A stretch of 58,523 nt of DNA from Sphingopyxis sp. (GTDB lineage: Bacteria > Pseudomonadota > Alphaproteobacteria > Sphingomonadales > Sphingomonadaceae). Each line of letters begins with the position of its first letter. The first letter of the stretch is position 1. Under the pieces are notes generated by a model. The model searched no databases, was not told where the DNA came from, and was given only the letters and a program-made list of their open reading frames with translations. Both the position numbers and the translations under genes were made by a program. This document shows, in pieces, positions 9,947-18,020 of the stretch. The stretch covers positions 1-58,523 of the forward strand of contig JAGHZY010000029.1 in assembly GCA_017745175.1 (NCBI GenBank), in the 5' to 3' direction.

Positions 9947-11263
9947 TCATGGGTTCGCGTTGCCGTCGTGCACGATGACGCGCCCGGCGCTGATCACCGT
10001 GGAGACGCGCTCCACCACCGTCACGTCGCGATAGGGATCGCCCGCGACCGCGATCATGTCGGCATATTTGCCGACCTCGATCGTGCCGAGATTGTCCGAC
10101 TGGCCGAGCAGCGCCGCCGCATCGACGGTCGCCGAGCGGAGCGCCGCCGCGGGCGTCATCGGCCCCTGTTCGACCATCAGGCGGAACTGCTGCGCATTCT
10201 GCCCGTGCGGCGATACGCCGGCATCGGTGCCGAAGGCGAATTTGACCCTGTACCGGACGGCGAGCCGGATGTTCCGTCCCGCAACGGCGCGCGCCTCGGC
10301 CATCTTCGCCTGCACCGCCGGGCTGGCGTCGCCATCCTTCCGGCCGTCGAGCAGACCGAGCGTCGGCACGAGCCACGTGCCGCGCTTTGCCATCAGCTGC
10401 GCGGTTTCCTCGTCGAGCCATGTGCCATGCTCGATCGAATCCACGCCCGCGCGCACCGATGCGGCAACCCCCTCGCCGCCATGCGCATGCGCCGCGACCT
10501 TCAGGCCGAGGCTGTGCGCGGTGGTGACGATCGACACCAGCTCCGCGTCGCTCAGATGCTGGCCGAGCCCGCGCGCCTGCTGCGACATGATACCGCCGGT
10601 CGAGGCGATCTTGATCAGGTCGGCGCCATATTTCGCCGCTTCGCGGACGCGCAGCGCGCATTCGACCGCGCCCGTGCACGCGCCGGTATAGTCATAGGGA
10701 TAGAGCGCCTCGGTCGCCTTGCGGTTGAGCCCCGACATGTCGCCATGCCCGCCGACGATCGACAGCGACGTTCCCGACAGGAAGATGCGCGGGCCGACGA
10801 CGGTTCCGTCGTTCACCGCATCGCGCAGCGCATGGATCGAATAGCCGTCCGACCCGACATCGCGCACCGTGGTGAACCCCGCCTCGAGGGTCTTTTTCGC
10901 ATTGGAAAAAGCGAACAGCGCGACATCCTCGGGCGTGTCGATCGCGGCCGACCAGAGTTTCGTTTCGGGCGCGAAGCTGAAATGGACATGGGTGTCGATC
11001 AGGCCGGGAAGCAGCGTCCGGTCCTTAAGGTCGATCGAACGCGCATCGGGACGCTCGGCATAGCCCGGCAGGATTTCGGCAATCCGACCGCGGCGGACGA
11101 CGACCGTGGTCGGCCCGAGCGGCTTTTCGCCCGGGATCGCAACGACTGCGCCCGCGTGAATCACGAGCGTGTCCGTAACGTCGCCCGCGGCCGGTGCAGC
11201 GACCGCCGCGCCCGGAAGCGACGCGCCGATCAGCAGCGCCGACAATTTTCCCATGCCGCTCAA
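9947..11263 (-). CDS. Exported metal-dependent amidohydrolase (M38-type, likely dipeptidase)
   Basis: A 438-residue amidohydrolase-superfamily protein. Metal ligands are visible in order: HVH in DTHVHFSF (near residue 89), the lysine in DLIKIASTGG (near 217), HAHG (near 260), EHG (near 280) and TDAG (near 350). This arrangement matches imidazolonepropionase-like enzymes, of which several bacterial members (for example Cc2672 and Sgx9260) hydrolyse Xaa-Arg/Lys or Xaa-Pro dipeptides. A signal peptide (MGKLSALLIGASLPGAAVA) predicts export. I place the start at TTG 11263, seven bases after GGAGA; ATG 11254 is the alternative. It is the first gene of the minus-strand arm and is divergent from the TonB receptor. 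Confidence 0.87.
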   Translation of the reverse strand: MSGMGKLSALLIGASLPGAAVAAPAAGDVTDTLVIHAGAVVAIPGEKPLGPTTVVVRRGRIAEILPGYAERPDARSIDLKDRTLLPGLIDTHVHFSFAPETKLWSAAIDTPEDVALFAFSNAKKTLEAGFTTVRDVGSDGYSIHALRDAVNDGTVVGPRIFLSGTSLSIVGGHGDMSGLNRKATEALYPYDYTGACTGAVECALRVREAAKYGADLIKIASTGGIMSQQARGLGQHLSDAELVSIVTTAHSLGLKVAAHAHGGEGVAASVRAGVDSIEHGTWLDEETAQLMAKRGTWLVPTLGLLDGRKDGDASPAVQAKMAEARAVAGRNIRLAVRYRVKFAFGTDAGVSPHGQNAQQFRLMVEQGPMTPAAALRSATVDAAALLGQSDNLGTIEVGKYADMIAVAGDPYRDVTVVERVSTVISAGRVIVHDGNANP

Positions 11264-11439
11264 GCGAAAATCTCCCGTCGGCCCACGCCGCGAGGCCGCC
11301 CCTGCAGCGCTCGCCATTGGCATAGGAAGTTTTTGCTAGTTGAGCAATAATTTTTATGATAGGAAAATTCTATAAATTATGACACATAACGGAAATCGGG
11401 GAATTTCCGGTGGGGAAACGGGTCCAAAAGGAGGGAAAA
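11264..11439. promoter_or_regulatory. AT-rich divergent control region
   Basis: This 176-base gap separates the amidohydrolase and TonB-receptor genes. From about 11330 to 11410 it is far more AT-rich than the surrounding DNA. It contains an inverted repeat CGGAAAT (11390-11396) / ATTTCCG (11403-11409), the word ATAGGAAAATT (11359-11369), GCAATAATTTT (11344-11354) and ATTGGCATAG (11316-11325). Several of these recur upstream of the XRE-cupin gene and of the M19 dipeptidase gene, so they are probably operator parts. AGGAGGG at 11429-11435 is the receptor's ribosome-binding site. No -10/-35 pair can be fixed with confidence. Confidence 0.6.
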
Positions 11440-13881
11440 ATGTCGAAGTTCGTGTCACGCCTGCTGTTGTCGTCTGCACTTGCGGTCGCCATCACGCCGA
11501 TGGCGCATGCCCAGTCGGCGCCGCCCGAAGAGGATAGCGCGGAAACGGGCGCGGGCGGCAGCGACATCGTCGTCATCGGGACGCGCCGCAAGGATCGTTC
11601 GATCACCGACAGCTCGGTCGCGATCGACGTGATCGCGCCCGAGCAGATCGCGACGACCGGCTATTCGGACGTCAACGATGCGCTGCGCACGCTGGTGCCC
11701 GCCTTCAACGCGCAGCGCCTCCAGGGCAATGACGGCTCGTCGTTCGTGCGCCCCGTCACGCTGCGCGGTTCGCCCGCCGACCATGTGCTGCTGCTGCTGA
11801 ACGGCAAGCGCCGCCACCGCGCGTCGATCGTCCAGATCGGCACCGGCCACGCCTCGACCTCGGGCTCGCAGGGCCAGGATTTCAACGTCATTCCGCCGAT
11901 CGCCCTGTCGAGCGTCGAAGTGCTGCGCGACGGCGCGTCGGCCCAATATGGTTCGGACGCGATCGCCGGCGTAATCAATATGGAGCTCAAGAAGGCGAAG
12001 AGCGGCGGCTCGATCATCGGCCAGGTCGGCGAATATTATACGTCCGGCGGCCGCACCTACGACATCCAGGGGCACATCGCGGTCCCCGTCGGCGACAATG
12101 CCTATTTCAACATCGCCGCCCAATATACCGACCAGGCCAAGGCCTATGCGGAGAAGGCGACCCACTCGGGCGCCGAAGCGATGCGAGCGATGGGCATTCC
12201 CGGCATCCCCGAACACCCCGAAGGCAATCTCGATCCGCGTTACATGGCGTTCAAGTCGGTGTGGAACGCCGGCATCGAACTCGGCGACGAACTCGAACTC
12301 TACAGCTTCGGCAACTATATGACAGGCAAGAGCTCGGTCACCTTCGGCCTGCGCCAGCCCGTCACGGCGGGCGGCCTGAACCGCCACGGCACCTATGCCA
12401 ATTCGGCGTTCGACCTGACGCCCGCGCACCCCGAGTTGTTCAACCTGGCCGCCATCTATCCGGGCGGTTTCACCCCCGAATTCCGCGGCCACCTCGAGGA
12501 TTTCAGCGCCCTCGTCGGCTTGCGCGATCAGGAGGGCCCGCTGACGTGGGACCTCTCGGCGCGCTACGGCACGAACACGGTCGATTATTCGATCACCGGC
12601 ACGATCAACGCCTCGATGGGCGTGAAGTCGCCGACCGCATTCAAGCCCGGCTCGCTCACCCAGCGCGAAATCCAGTTCGACGCCGAGGTTTCCTATGAGC
12701 TGAGCAAGGACATCCTCGTCTTTGCCGGCGCCAGCCACCGCAAGGAAACCTATGTCATCGGCGAGGGCGACGTCGCCAGCTACACGACCGGCCCGCTGCG
12801 GGACCTGCCCGCCGGCTCGAACGGCTTCCAGGGCTTCTCGCCCGAATTCGCCGGCAGCTTCGATTCGAACAGCTATGCGGTGTTCGGCGAAATCGATGCC
12901 GACATCACGCCGTGGTGGAACCTGTCGGCAGCCGCCCGCTATGAGGACTATGACCAGTTCGGCGACAATTTCAGCTACAAGGCCTCGACGCGCTTCGAGC
13001 TGAGCGATGCCTTTGCGCTGCGCGGTTCGGTCAGCACCGGCTTCCGCGCCCCGGCCGCCGGACAGGTTTTCGGCACCAGCCTGACGTCGCAGCTCGACGG
13101 CGTCGGCGGCTTCATCCTCGACGCCGTGCTCGTTCCGGGGTCGCCCGCGGCACGGGTCTTCGGCTCGGAGGCGCTGACCCCCGAAACCTCGTTCAACATG
13201 TCGGCGGGCATGGTCTTCACCGGCCTCGACGGTTTCCTGACCACGCTCGATTTCTACCAGATCGACGTCGACGACCGCCTGCTGCTGACCCCGTCGCGGA
13301 ATACCACCGCCGCCGAGCGTGCCGCGCTGGCCGCGATCAACTTCCCCAATGGCGCCGACATCCAGCAGGTGCGCTACTTCCAGAACGAGATGGACACGCG
13401 CGTGCGCGGTTTCGACCTCGTCAGCACCTATCGCCACAGCTGGTCGGACAATGCCTCGACCGATTTCAGCCTGGCCGTAAACTATAACGAACAGCATCTG
13501 CGCGGCGCGCCGCCCCCGGGCTTCAGCCCCGCGATCGTCACCGAGTTCGAACGCGGCACCCCGCGCTGGCGCGGCAATTTCTCGGCGACGACCAAGGTCG
13601 GCGATTTCGGCTTCATGGCGCGCGCGATCCACTATGGCGCGTGGCGCCGCCTCGACGGCGCGACCTTCCTGCCGCGCAAGGCGGTGACCTTGTTCGACGC
13701 CGAGGTGACCTACTCGGGCATTCAGGATGTCGAGCTGAGCGTCGGAGCGCGCAACATCTTCAACATCTTCCCGCCGGGCCGCGGCCCCGCGCGCGCGCGC
13801 GCCGGCCTGATCTACGACAATCACAGCGTATTCGGGGTCGCCGGCGGCTTCTATTATTTGAATGCGAAGTATAAATTCTGA
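11440..13881 (+). CDS. TonB-dependent outer-membrane receptor
   Basis: An 813-residue receptor importing a substrate across the outer membrane with energy from TonB-ExbBD. A signal peptide ends at AHAQ (about residue 25). A TonB-box-like segment (DIVVIGTR) follows, then a plug domain (IAPEQIATTGYSDVNDALR; VTLRG; VEVLRDGASAQYGSDAIAGV), then a beta-barrel rich in alternating aromatic residues, ending in YYLNAKYKF with the terminal phenylalanine typical of BamA substrates. No FecA-type N-terminal signalling domain is present. The ATG at 11440 follows AGGAGGG. Genes on both sides encode peptidases and a permease, so a peptide or amino-acid derivative is the likely ligand. An iron chelate is less likely because no siderophore gene is near. 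Confidence 0.93.
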   Translation: MSKFVSRLLLSSALAVAITPMAHAQSAPPEEDSAETGAGGSDIVVIGTRRKDRSITDSSVAIDVIAPEQIATTGYSDVNDALRTLVPAFNAQRLQGNDGSSFVRPVTLRGSPADHVLLLLNGKRRHRASIVQIGTGHASTSGSQGQDFNVIPPIALSSVEVLRDGASAQYGSDAIAGVINMELKKAKSGGSIIGQVGEYYTSGGRTYDIQGHIAVPVGDNAYFNIAAQYTDQAKAYAEKATHSGAEAMRAMGIPGIPEHPEGNLDPRYMAFKSVWNAGIELGDELELYSFGNYMTGKSSVTFGLRQPVTAGGLNRHGTYANSAFDLTPAHPELFNLAAIYPGGFTPEFRGHLEDFSALVGLRDQEGPLTWDLSARYGTNTVDYSITGTINASMGVKSPTAFKPGSLTQREIQFDAEVSYELSKDILVFAGASHRKETYVIGEGDVASYTTGPLRDLPAGSNGFQGFSPEFAGSFDSNSYAVFGEIDADITPWWNLSAAARYEDYDQFGDNFSYKASTRFELSDAFALRGSVSTGFRAPAAGQVFGTSLTSQLDGVGGFILDAVLVPGSPAARVFGSEALTPETSFNMSAGMVFTGLDGFLTTLDFYQIDVDDRLLLTPSRNTTAAERAALAAINFPNGADIQQVRYFQNEMDTRVRGFDLVSTYRHSWSDNASTDFSLAVNYNEQHLRGAPPPGFSPAIVTEFERGTPRWRGNFSATTKVGDFGFMARAIHYGAWRRLDGATFLPRKAVTLFDAEVTYSGIQDVELSVGARNIFNIFPPGRGPARARAGLIYDNHSVFGVAGGFYYLNAKYKF

Positions 13882-13906
13882 TCTCGTCTGTCAGAGATCG
13901 GCGCGT

Positions 13907-13972
13907 ATTTCCGGTGGGCACATACGGAATTGGCATAGCGGATATGCCAATTCCGTAGCCTATCGGAAATTT
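13907..13972. promoter_or_regulatory. Perfect 15-base inverted repeat and operator-like words upstream of the XRE-cupin gene
   Basis: Arms at 13923-13937 and 13943-13957 are exact reverse complements (ACGGAATTGGCATA is the inner 14 bases of the first) with a five-base loop. It begins 41 bases after the receptor stop. There is no T-run after it, so it is not a standard intrinsic terminator, although it could still slow polymerase. It is flanked by ATTTCCGGTGGG (13907-13918), identical to 11403-11414, and TATCGGAAA (13961-13969), whose reverse complement lies at 14760-14768. An autoregulatory operator is the most likely role. Confidence 0.6.
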
Positions 13973-14075
13973 GTGCCTTATAGATGGCGGCGGCTGATCG
14001 GCCGGACCTCTTCCCCCAAGCCGTCCCCGTTGGCCAACGCCAAGCGATCTCGAGCAAGTCAAGGATTGGAGATTT

Positions 14076-14699
14076 ATGCCGCCCAGAATGGGAGACGAGC
14101 CGGAAGTATTGGGTGCCGTTCGTACCGCGAAGCGGCCTCGATCCGAAGGCTTTCACCTGGGCGAGCGATTGCGCCAGCTGCGCAAGGAACGCGGGATGAC
14201 GCTCGAGGATGCCGGCCGCCTGACCGGGCTTGCCGCGTCGACGCTGTCGAAGATCGAGAATGACCAGATGTCGCCGACGTTCGACGTCGTGCAAAAGCTC
14301 GCCGCGGGCTTCGACATCGACATCACCGAACTGTTCGCGAGCAATTCGGGGCAGGACGCCGCGGGCCGGCGCAGCGTCACGATGGACGGCGCCGGGCGCC
14401 TCATGGAAACCGCGGTCTATCGCCACCGGCTGATCGCCGCCGAGCTCAGGAACAAGAAGATCCTGCCGTTCGTCACGACGATCAAGGCGCGCAGCCTCGA
14501 GGATTTCAAAAGCTGGTCGCAGCACAGCGGCGAGGAATTCCTCTACGTGCTCGAAGGCGAAATCTGCTTCCAGACCGAGCATTACGAACCCGCGATCCTC
14601 GGCGTCGGCGACAGCATCTACATCAACAGCAGCATGCAGCACGCCGCCTACTCGACGAGCGAGGAAGACGCCGTCGTGCTGTGGGTCAACACCGGCTGA
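14076..14699 (+). CDS. XRE-family regulator with C-terminal cupin domain
   Basis: A 207-residue cytoplasmic regulator. Residues 28-87 form an XRE helix-turn-helix (LGERLRQLRKERGMTLEDAG, then SKIENDQMSPT); a cupin sensor fold (SGEEFLYVLEGEICF, GDSIYINSSMQHAAY) occupies about residues 148-196. This is the architecture of PuuR-type regulators that sense small ligands through the cupin. ATG at 14076 follows GGAG; an ATG four codons later lacks a good site. It sits between the receptor and the dipeptidase, with repeated motifs in all three flanking intergenic regions. It is the obvious candidate for local control of both arms, including itself. Whether it represses or activates cannot be read from the sequence. 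Confidence 0.9.
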   Translation: MPPRMGDEPEVLGAVRTAKRPRSEGFHLGERLRQLRKERGMTLEDAGRLTGLAASTLSKIENDQMSPTFDVVQKLAAGFDIDITELFASNSGQDAAGRRSVTMDGAGRLMETAVYRHRLIAAELRNKKILPFVTTIKARSLEDFKSWSQHSGEEFLYVLEGEICFQTEHYEPAILGVGDSIYINSSMQHAAYSTSEEDAVVLWVNTG

Positions 14700-14732
14700 T
14701 CGCGCCGGCCGGGCCGCTCCATATCGGCGCTT

Positions 14733-14768
14733 GCAATAATTTTCCTATACGCTAATTTCTTTCCGATA
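14733..14768. promoter_or_regulatory. Operator-like words upstream of the M19 dipeptidase gene
   Basis: GCAATAATTTT (14733-14743) is identical to 11344-11354. AATTTTCCTAT (14738-14748) is the reverse complement of 11359-11369. TTTCCGATA (14760-14768) is the reverse complement of 13961-13969. The segment is AT-rich against a GC-rich background and ends about 23 bases before the ATG at 14791, so a protein bound here would cover the promoter or early transcript. Confidence 0.5.
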
Positions 14769-14790
14769 AAGAATTGGAGAGGGCGAAGCT

Positions 14791-15855
14791 ATGGACAGAC
14801 GGCAATTCATCCTGTCGGGGGCGGCGCTGTCCGCGGCGACGGCGCTGGCACCCGCGGCGATCGGACGGACGAAGGTGCGTCCCCTCACCTTCGACGCGAT
14901 GGGCGAGGTGCGCTTCGAATATGACGCCGCGCTGATCGGCGAGATGCGCGCGAGCGGGCTCGACGCGATCGCCGTCACGCTCTGCGATCCCAAGGCCTAT
15001 GAGGGGCGCGCCTATGAGGAGGCGGTGCAGGCTGTGCTCGATCATGACGCGCATATCGCGAAGCACCCCGAACTCTTCCTGAAGGCGGCGAAGGCGAGCG
15101 ATATCGACGTCGCGCGCGCGAACGGCCAGCTCGCGCTTTTCTACCTGTTCCAGAACAGCACCCAGTTCGGGCGCGACCTCGACAATGTCGACCTGTTCCG
15201 CAAGCTCGGGGTGACGTCGGCGCAGATCACCTATAACGACCAGAATTGGGCCGGCGCGGGGTGCAAGGAACTCGGCGCGAATGGTCTCACGCACTTCGGC
15301 CGCGATCTCGTCGGGCGGATGAACGAGCAGCGCATGCTGATCGACCTGTCGCATTCGAACATGCAGACGATGGCCGACACGATCGCCGCGTCGAAGGTGC
15401 CGGTGATCGTCTCGCACACCGCGTGCATGGCGGTACACAGCAATGTCCGCAACACGACCGACGCGAACCTGCGCCTGCTCGCCGACCGCGGCGGGGTCGC
15501 GGGCATCTGCCAGATGCGGCCGTTCCTGACGACGAAGCGCGCCGACGCGCTGCCCGAATATTTCCGCCACATCGACCATGCGGTGAAGGTGATGGGCACC
15601 GACCATGTCGCGATCGGCAGCGACCGCGACCACCGCGTCGTCGAGATGACCGACGCCTATGTCGCCGAGCTGAAGGCCGAGGAGGGCGCCAATTTCAACG
15701 ACGCCGACTGGCCGCTGTTCATCAACGAACTCAACGGCCCGCGCCGGATGGAAGTGGTGTGGGACGGTGTGCGCAAGCTCGGCTACCCCTCGACCACGGT
15801 CGAGAAGATCATGGGGACCAACGTCCGCCGTATCTATCGGGAGGTGATCGGATGA
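14791..15855 (+). CDS. Divergent M19 membrane-dipeptidase-family protein, exported
   Basis: A 354-residue protein of the renal-dipeptidase (M19) family with an N-terminal RRQFILSGAALSAATALAPA signal of Tat type. Late metal-site motifs are kept: DLSHSN, VSHTAC and GSDRDH. The early DGHND-like motif of the family is replaced by FDAMGE, so the usual histidine and aspartate ligands are changed, and the region that normally holds the bridging glutamate reads FQNSTQF. It may therefore bind one metal or use another substrate. The start is supported by GGAGAGGG seven bases upstream. The stop overlaps the start of the next gene (ATGA), so the two are translationally coupled. Confidence 0.85.
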   Translation: MDRRQFILSGAALSAATALAPAAIGRTKVRPLTFDAMGEVRFEYDAALIGEMRASGLDAIAVTLCDPKAYEGRAYEEAVQAVLDHDAHIAKHPELFLKAAKASDIDVARANGQLALFYLFQNSTQFGRDLDNVDLFRKLGVTSAQITYNDQNWAGAGCKELGANGLTHFGRDLVGRMNEQRMLIDLSHSNMQTMADTIAASKVPVIVSHTACMAVHSNVRNTTDANLRLLADRGGVAGICQMRPFLTTKRADALPEYFRHIDHAVKVMGTDHVAIGSDRDHRVVEMTDAYVAELKAEEGANFNDADWPLFINELNGPRRMEVVWDGVRKLGYPSTTVEKIMGTNVRRIYREVIG

Positions 15856-16796
15856 TGACCCGGCGCATCGCTCTCCTCTGCCCCGGCCTCGCCCTTGGCT
15901 TGCTGCTGGCAGCAGCCCCCGCGTCGGCGAATGTCCCTGGCGCCGACGCGGGGAATTGCGCGACCAGCCTGATCGGCACGCCGCTGACGATCCCGGAATA
16001 TTCCGCCGCGACGCAGAAGGTGCTCGACGAGGATATCGCGATCGCCGCCGCGGCGCTGCGCATCGCGCCGGGCCGCGAGGACAGCCATATCTGGTACGGC
16101 CGCCGCCTCGATTATGCGGGGCGCATCTGCGACGCGGTCGACGCGTTCAGCGCCGGGATCGCGAAATTCCCGGAGAGCTACAAGCTCTATCGCTTTCGCG
16201 CCCGCGACCTGACGCGCGCGCGCCGGTTCAGGGAGGCGCTCGCCGACTATGAAAAGGCGCTCGAACTGATGGGCGATACCCCCGACAGCTTCGAACCCGA
16301 CGGCATGCCGAACCCGATCGGCCTCACGATCAGCACCTATCGCGGGAACATCGTCTACTATCATGCGCAGACGAGCTTCGCGACGGGCGACTATCGGGCG
16401 ATGGTGTCGGGCATGGCGAAGTCGCTCGAGCTGTCGGCCGATTTCGCGCGCGACGACATGCGCGTGCCGACCGCCTACTGGACCTATATCGCGTACCGGA
16501 AGATGGGCGAGCACGCGAAGGCGCGCGCCGCGATCGACGCGATCGAGCCGGGGCTGAAGCTGATCGAGAATTTCACTTATTATCAGGCGGTCCAGATCAT
16601 GCAGGGGCGGCTCGATCCGGCGGCGGTCAAGGATACGCGCGACAGCACGATCAAGTTCGCTATCGCGATGGAACGCCGCTTCGCCGGCGACGAGAAGGGC
16701 GCGAAGGCGCTGCTGGCCGAGATCGTCCGCGAAAATCCGCAGGGCCATTGGCCGTCGGAAGCCGAACTCGCGAGCCCCGACAGAAAGAGCCACTGA
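15852..16796 (+). CDS. Exported TPR-repeat protein (paralogue of the gene at 7304)
   Basis: A 314-residue protein with a Sec signal peptide (LALGLLLAAAPASA) and TPR-like helices (WYGRRLDYAGRICDAVDAF; KFPESYKLYRFRARDL; FREALADYEKALEL). It is homologous to the protein at 7304-8299 over most of its length. It starts inside the dipeptidase stop (ATGATGA), so it is translated together with that enzyme. Each arm of the divergent locus thus carries one copy, which argues for a function tied to this pathway rather than a chance neighbour. Two adjacent ATGs (15852 and 15855) are possible starts. Confidence 0.8.
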   Translation: MMTRRIALLCPGLALGLLLAAAPASANVPGADAGNCATSLIGTPLTIPEYSAATQKVLDEDIAIAAAALRIAPGREDSHIWYGRRLDYAGRICDAVDAFSAGIAKFPESYKLYRFRARDLTRARRFREALADYEKALELMGDTPDSFEPDGMPNPIGLTISTYRGNIVYYHAQTSFATGDYRAMVSGMAKSLELSADFARDDMRVPTAYWTYIAYRKMGEHAKARAAIDAIEPGLKLIENFTYYQAVQIMQGRLDPAAVKDTRDSTIKFAIAMERRFAGDEKGAKALLAEIVRENPQGHWPSEAELASPDRKSH

Positions 16797-16797
16797 T

Positions 16798-16841
16798 CCG
16801 CCGGCAGCGGCCATACCGGTAGTGCGAGGACTGGCCGGCGG
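16798..16841. terminator. Possible hairpin between convergent operons
   Basis: CCGCCGGC (16798-16805) and GCCGGCGG (16834-16841) are exact reverse complements with a 28-base loop, starting one base after the TPR stop. No T-run follows, so termination is uncertain. It separates this operon from the convergent CoA-transferase gene. Confidence 0.3.
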
Positions 16842-16871
16842 CCTCGCGATCTGACGACCCGAAAAATGCGA

Positions 16872-18020
16872 TCAGCGGCCGAGCGGCGGCGCCCCGCCCG
16901 CCGCCACCATGCGTTCGCCGTCGATGACGATCGGGCTCGCGACGCCGTCGATCGCCGCGCCGTCGGGCCGGAAGCGCATCCTGCGCGCAACGACCTGCGG
17001 GTCGGCGAACACCTGCGCGAGGTCGTTGATCGGCCCCGCGGGCACCCCCTCGGCCTCGAGTGCGAGCGACAGCGGCTGCGCGTCCCATGCCGCGATCTTC
17101 GCCGCGAGCAGCGGGATCAGCTCGCCGCGGTTCGCGAGCCGCGCGGCATTGTTGGCGAAACGCGGATCGTCGGCCCATCCGGGCACGCCGAGGATCGCGC
17201 AGAGCTTGCGATACTGGCCGTCGTTGCCGACCGCGATGACGAGCTGGCCGTCGGCGGTAGCGAAGACCTGATAGGGCACGACATTGGCGTGCGCATTGCC
17301 CATCCGCTTCGGCGCGACCCCGCTCGCGAGATAGTTGGCCGCCTGATTGGCGAGCACCGCGACCTGGCTGTCGAGCAGCGCCATGTCGATATGCGCACCC
17401 CCGCCGCTCTCGTCGCCGGTGACGTCACGACGTCGCAGCGCGGCGAGGATCGCCACTGCCGAATACATGCCGGTGAAGATGTCGGCATAGGCGATTCCCG
17501 CCTTTTGCGGCGCCCCGTCGGGTTCGCCGGTCAGCGACATGAAGCCGCTCATCGCCTGCACGATATAATCGTACCCCGCGCGGTGCGCATAGGGCCCGGT
17601 CTGGCCGAACCCCGTGATCGAACAGATGACGAGGCGCGGGAAATCGGCGCGCAGCCGTGCAGGGTCGAGCCCGTATTTGACGAGCCCGCCGACCTTGTAA
17701 TTCTCGATGACGACGTCGGCATCGGCGAGCAGCGCGCGCACCGCGGCCTGCCCTTCGGCACGCGCGATATCGATCGCGACGCTGCGCTTGCCGCGGTTGC
17801 AGCTGTGATAATAGGCTGCGCCGAGATTTTCACCGGCAGCGCCGGTGACGAAGGGCGGCCCCCATTCGCGCGTGTCGTCGCCCCCGCCCGGCCGCTCGAC
17901 CTTGATCACCTCGGCACCGAGATCGGCGAGCAATTGCCCGCACCACGGGCCCGCGAGCACCCGCGCCAGTTCGACGACGCGGATGCCCTGCAAAGGTTTC
18001 GAGCCCCGGGGCTCAGGCAA
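16872..18020 (-). CDS. CaiB/BaiF (family III) CoA-transferase, probably glutarate CoA-transferase
   Basis: A 382-residue family III CoA-transferase. [31 protein letters not shown] is the usual N-terminus (the first 20 residues are most conserved), [11 protein letters not shown] follows, and the catalytic aspartate is in [10 protein letters not shown] near residue 213. Directly upstream is glutaryl-CoA dehydrogenase, whose stop overlaps this gene's TTG start by eight bases. In mitochondria and some bacteria the partner of that enzyme is a CaiB-type transferase that activates glutarate with succinyl-CoA, so I infer that activity. The start is uncertain: TTG at 18020 fits the overlap, and another TTG lies nine codons downstream. 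Confidence 0.85.
   Translation of the reverse strand: MPEPRGSKPLQGIRVVELARVLAGPWCGQLLADLGAEVIKVERPGGGDDTREWGPPFVTGAAGENLGAAYYHSCNRGKRSVAIDIARAEGQAAVRALLADADVVIENYKVGGLVKYGLDPARLRADFPRLVICSITGFGQTGPYAHRAGYDYIVQAMSGFMSLTGEPDGAPQKAGIAYADIFTGMYSAVAILAALRRRDVTGDESGGGAHIDMALLDSQVAVLANQAANYLASGVAPKRMGNAHANVVPYQVFATADGQLVIAVGNDGQYRKLCAILGVPGWADDPRFANNAARLANRGELIPLLAAKIAAWDAQPLSLALEAEGVPAGPINDLAQVFADPQVVARRMRFRPDGAAIDGVASPIVIDGERMVAAGGAPPLGR

Noticed and set aside
11455..13824. A 789-codon minus-strand frame inside the TonB receptor
   Set aside because: Antisense shadow of a clear receptor gene; no signal, domain or ribosome-binding site.
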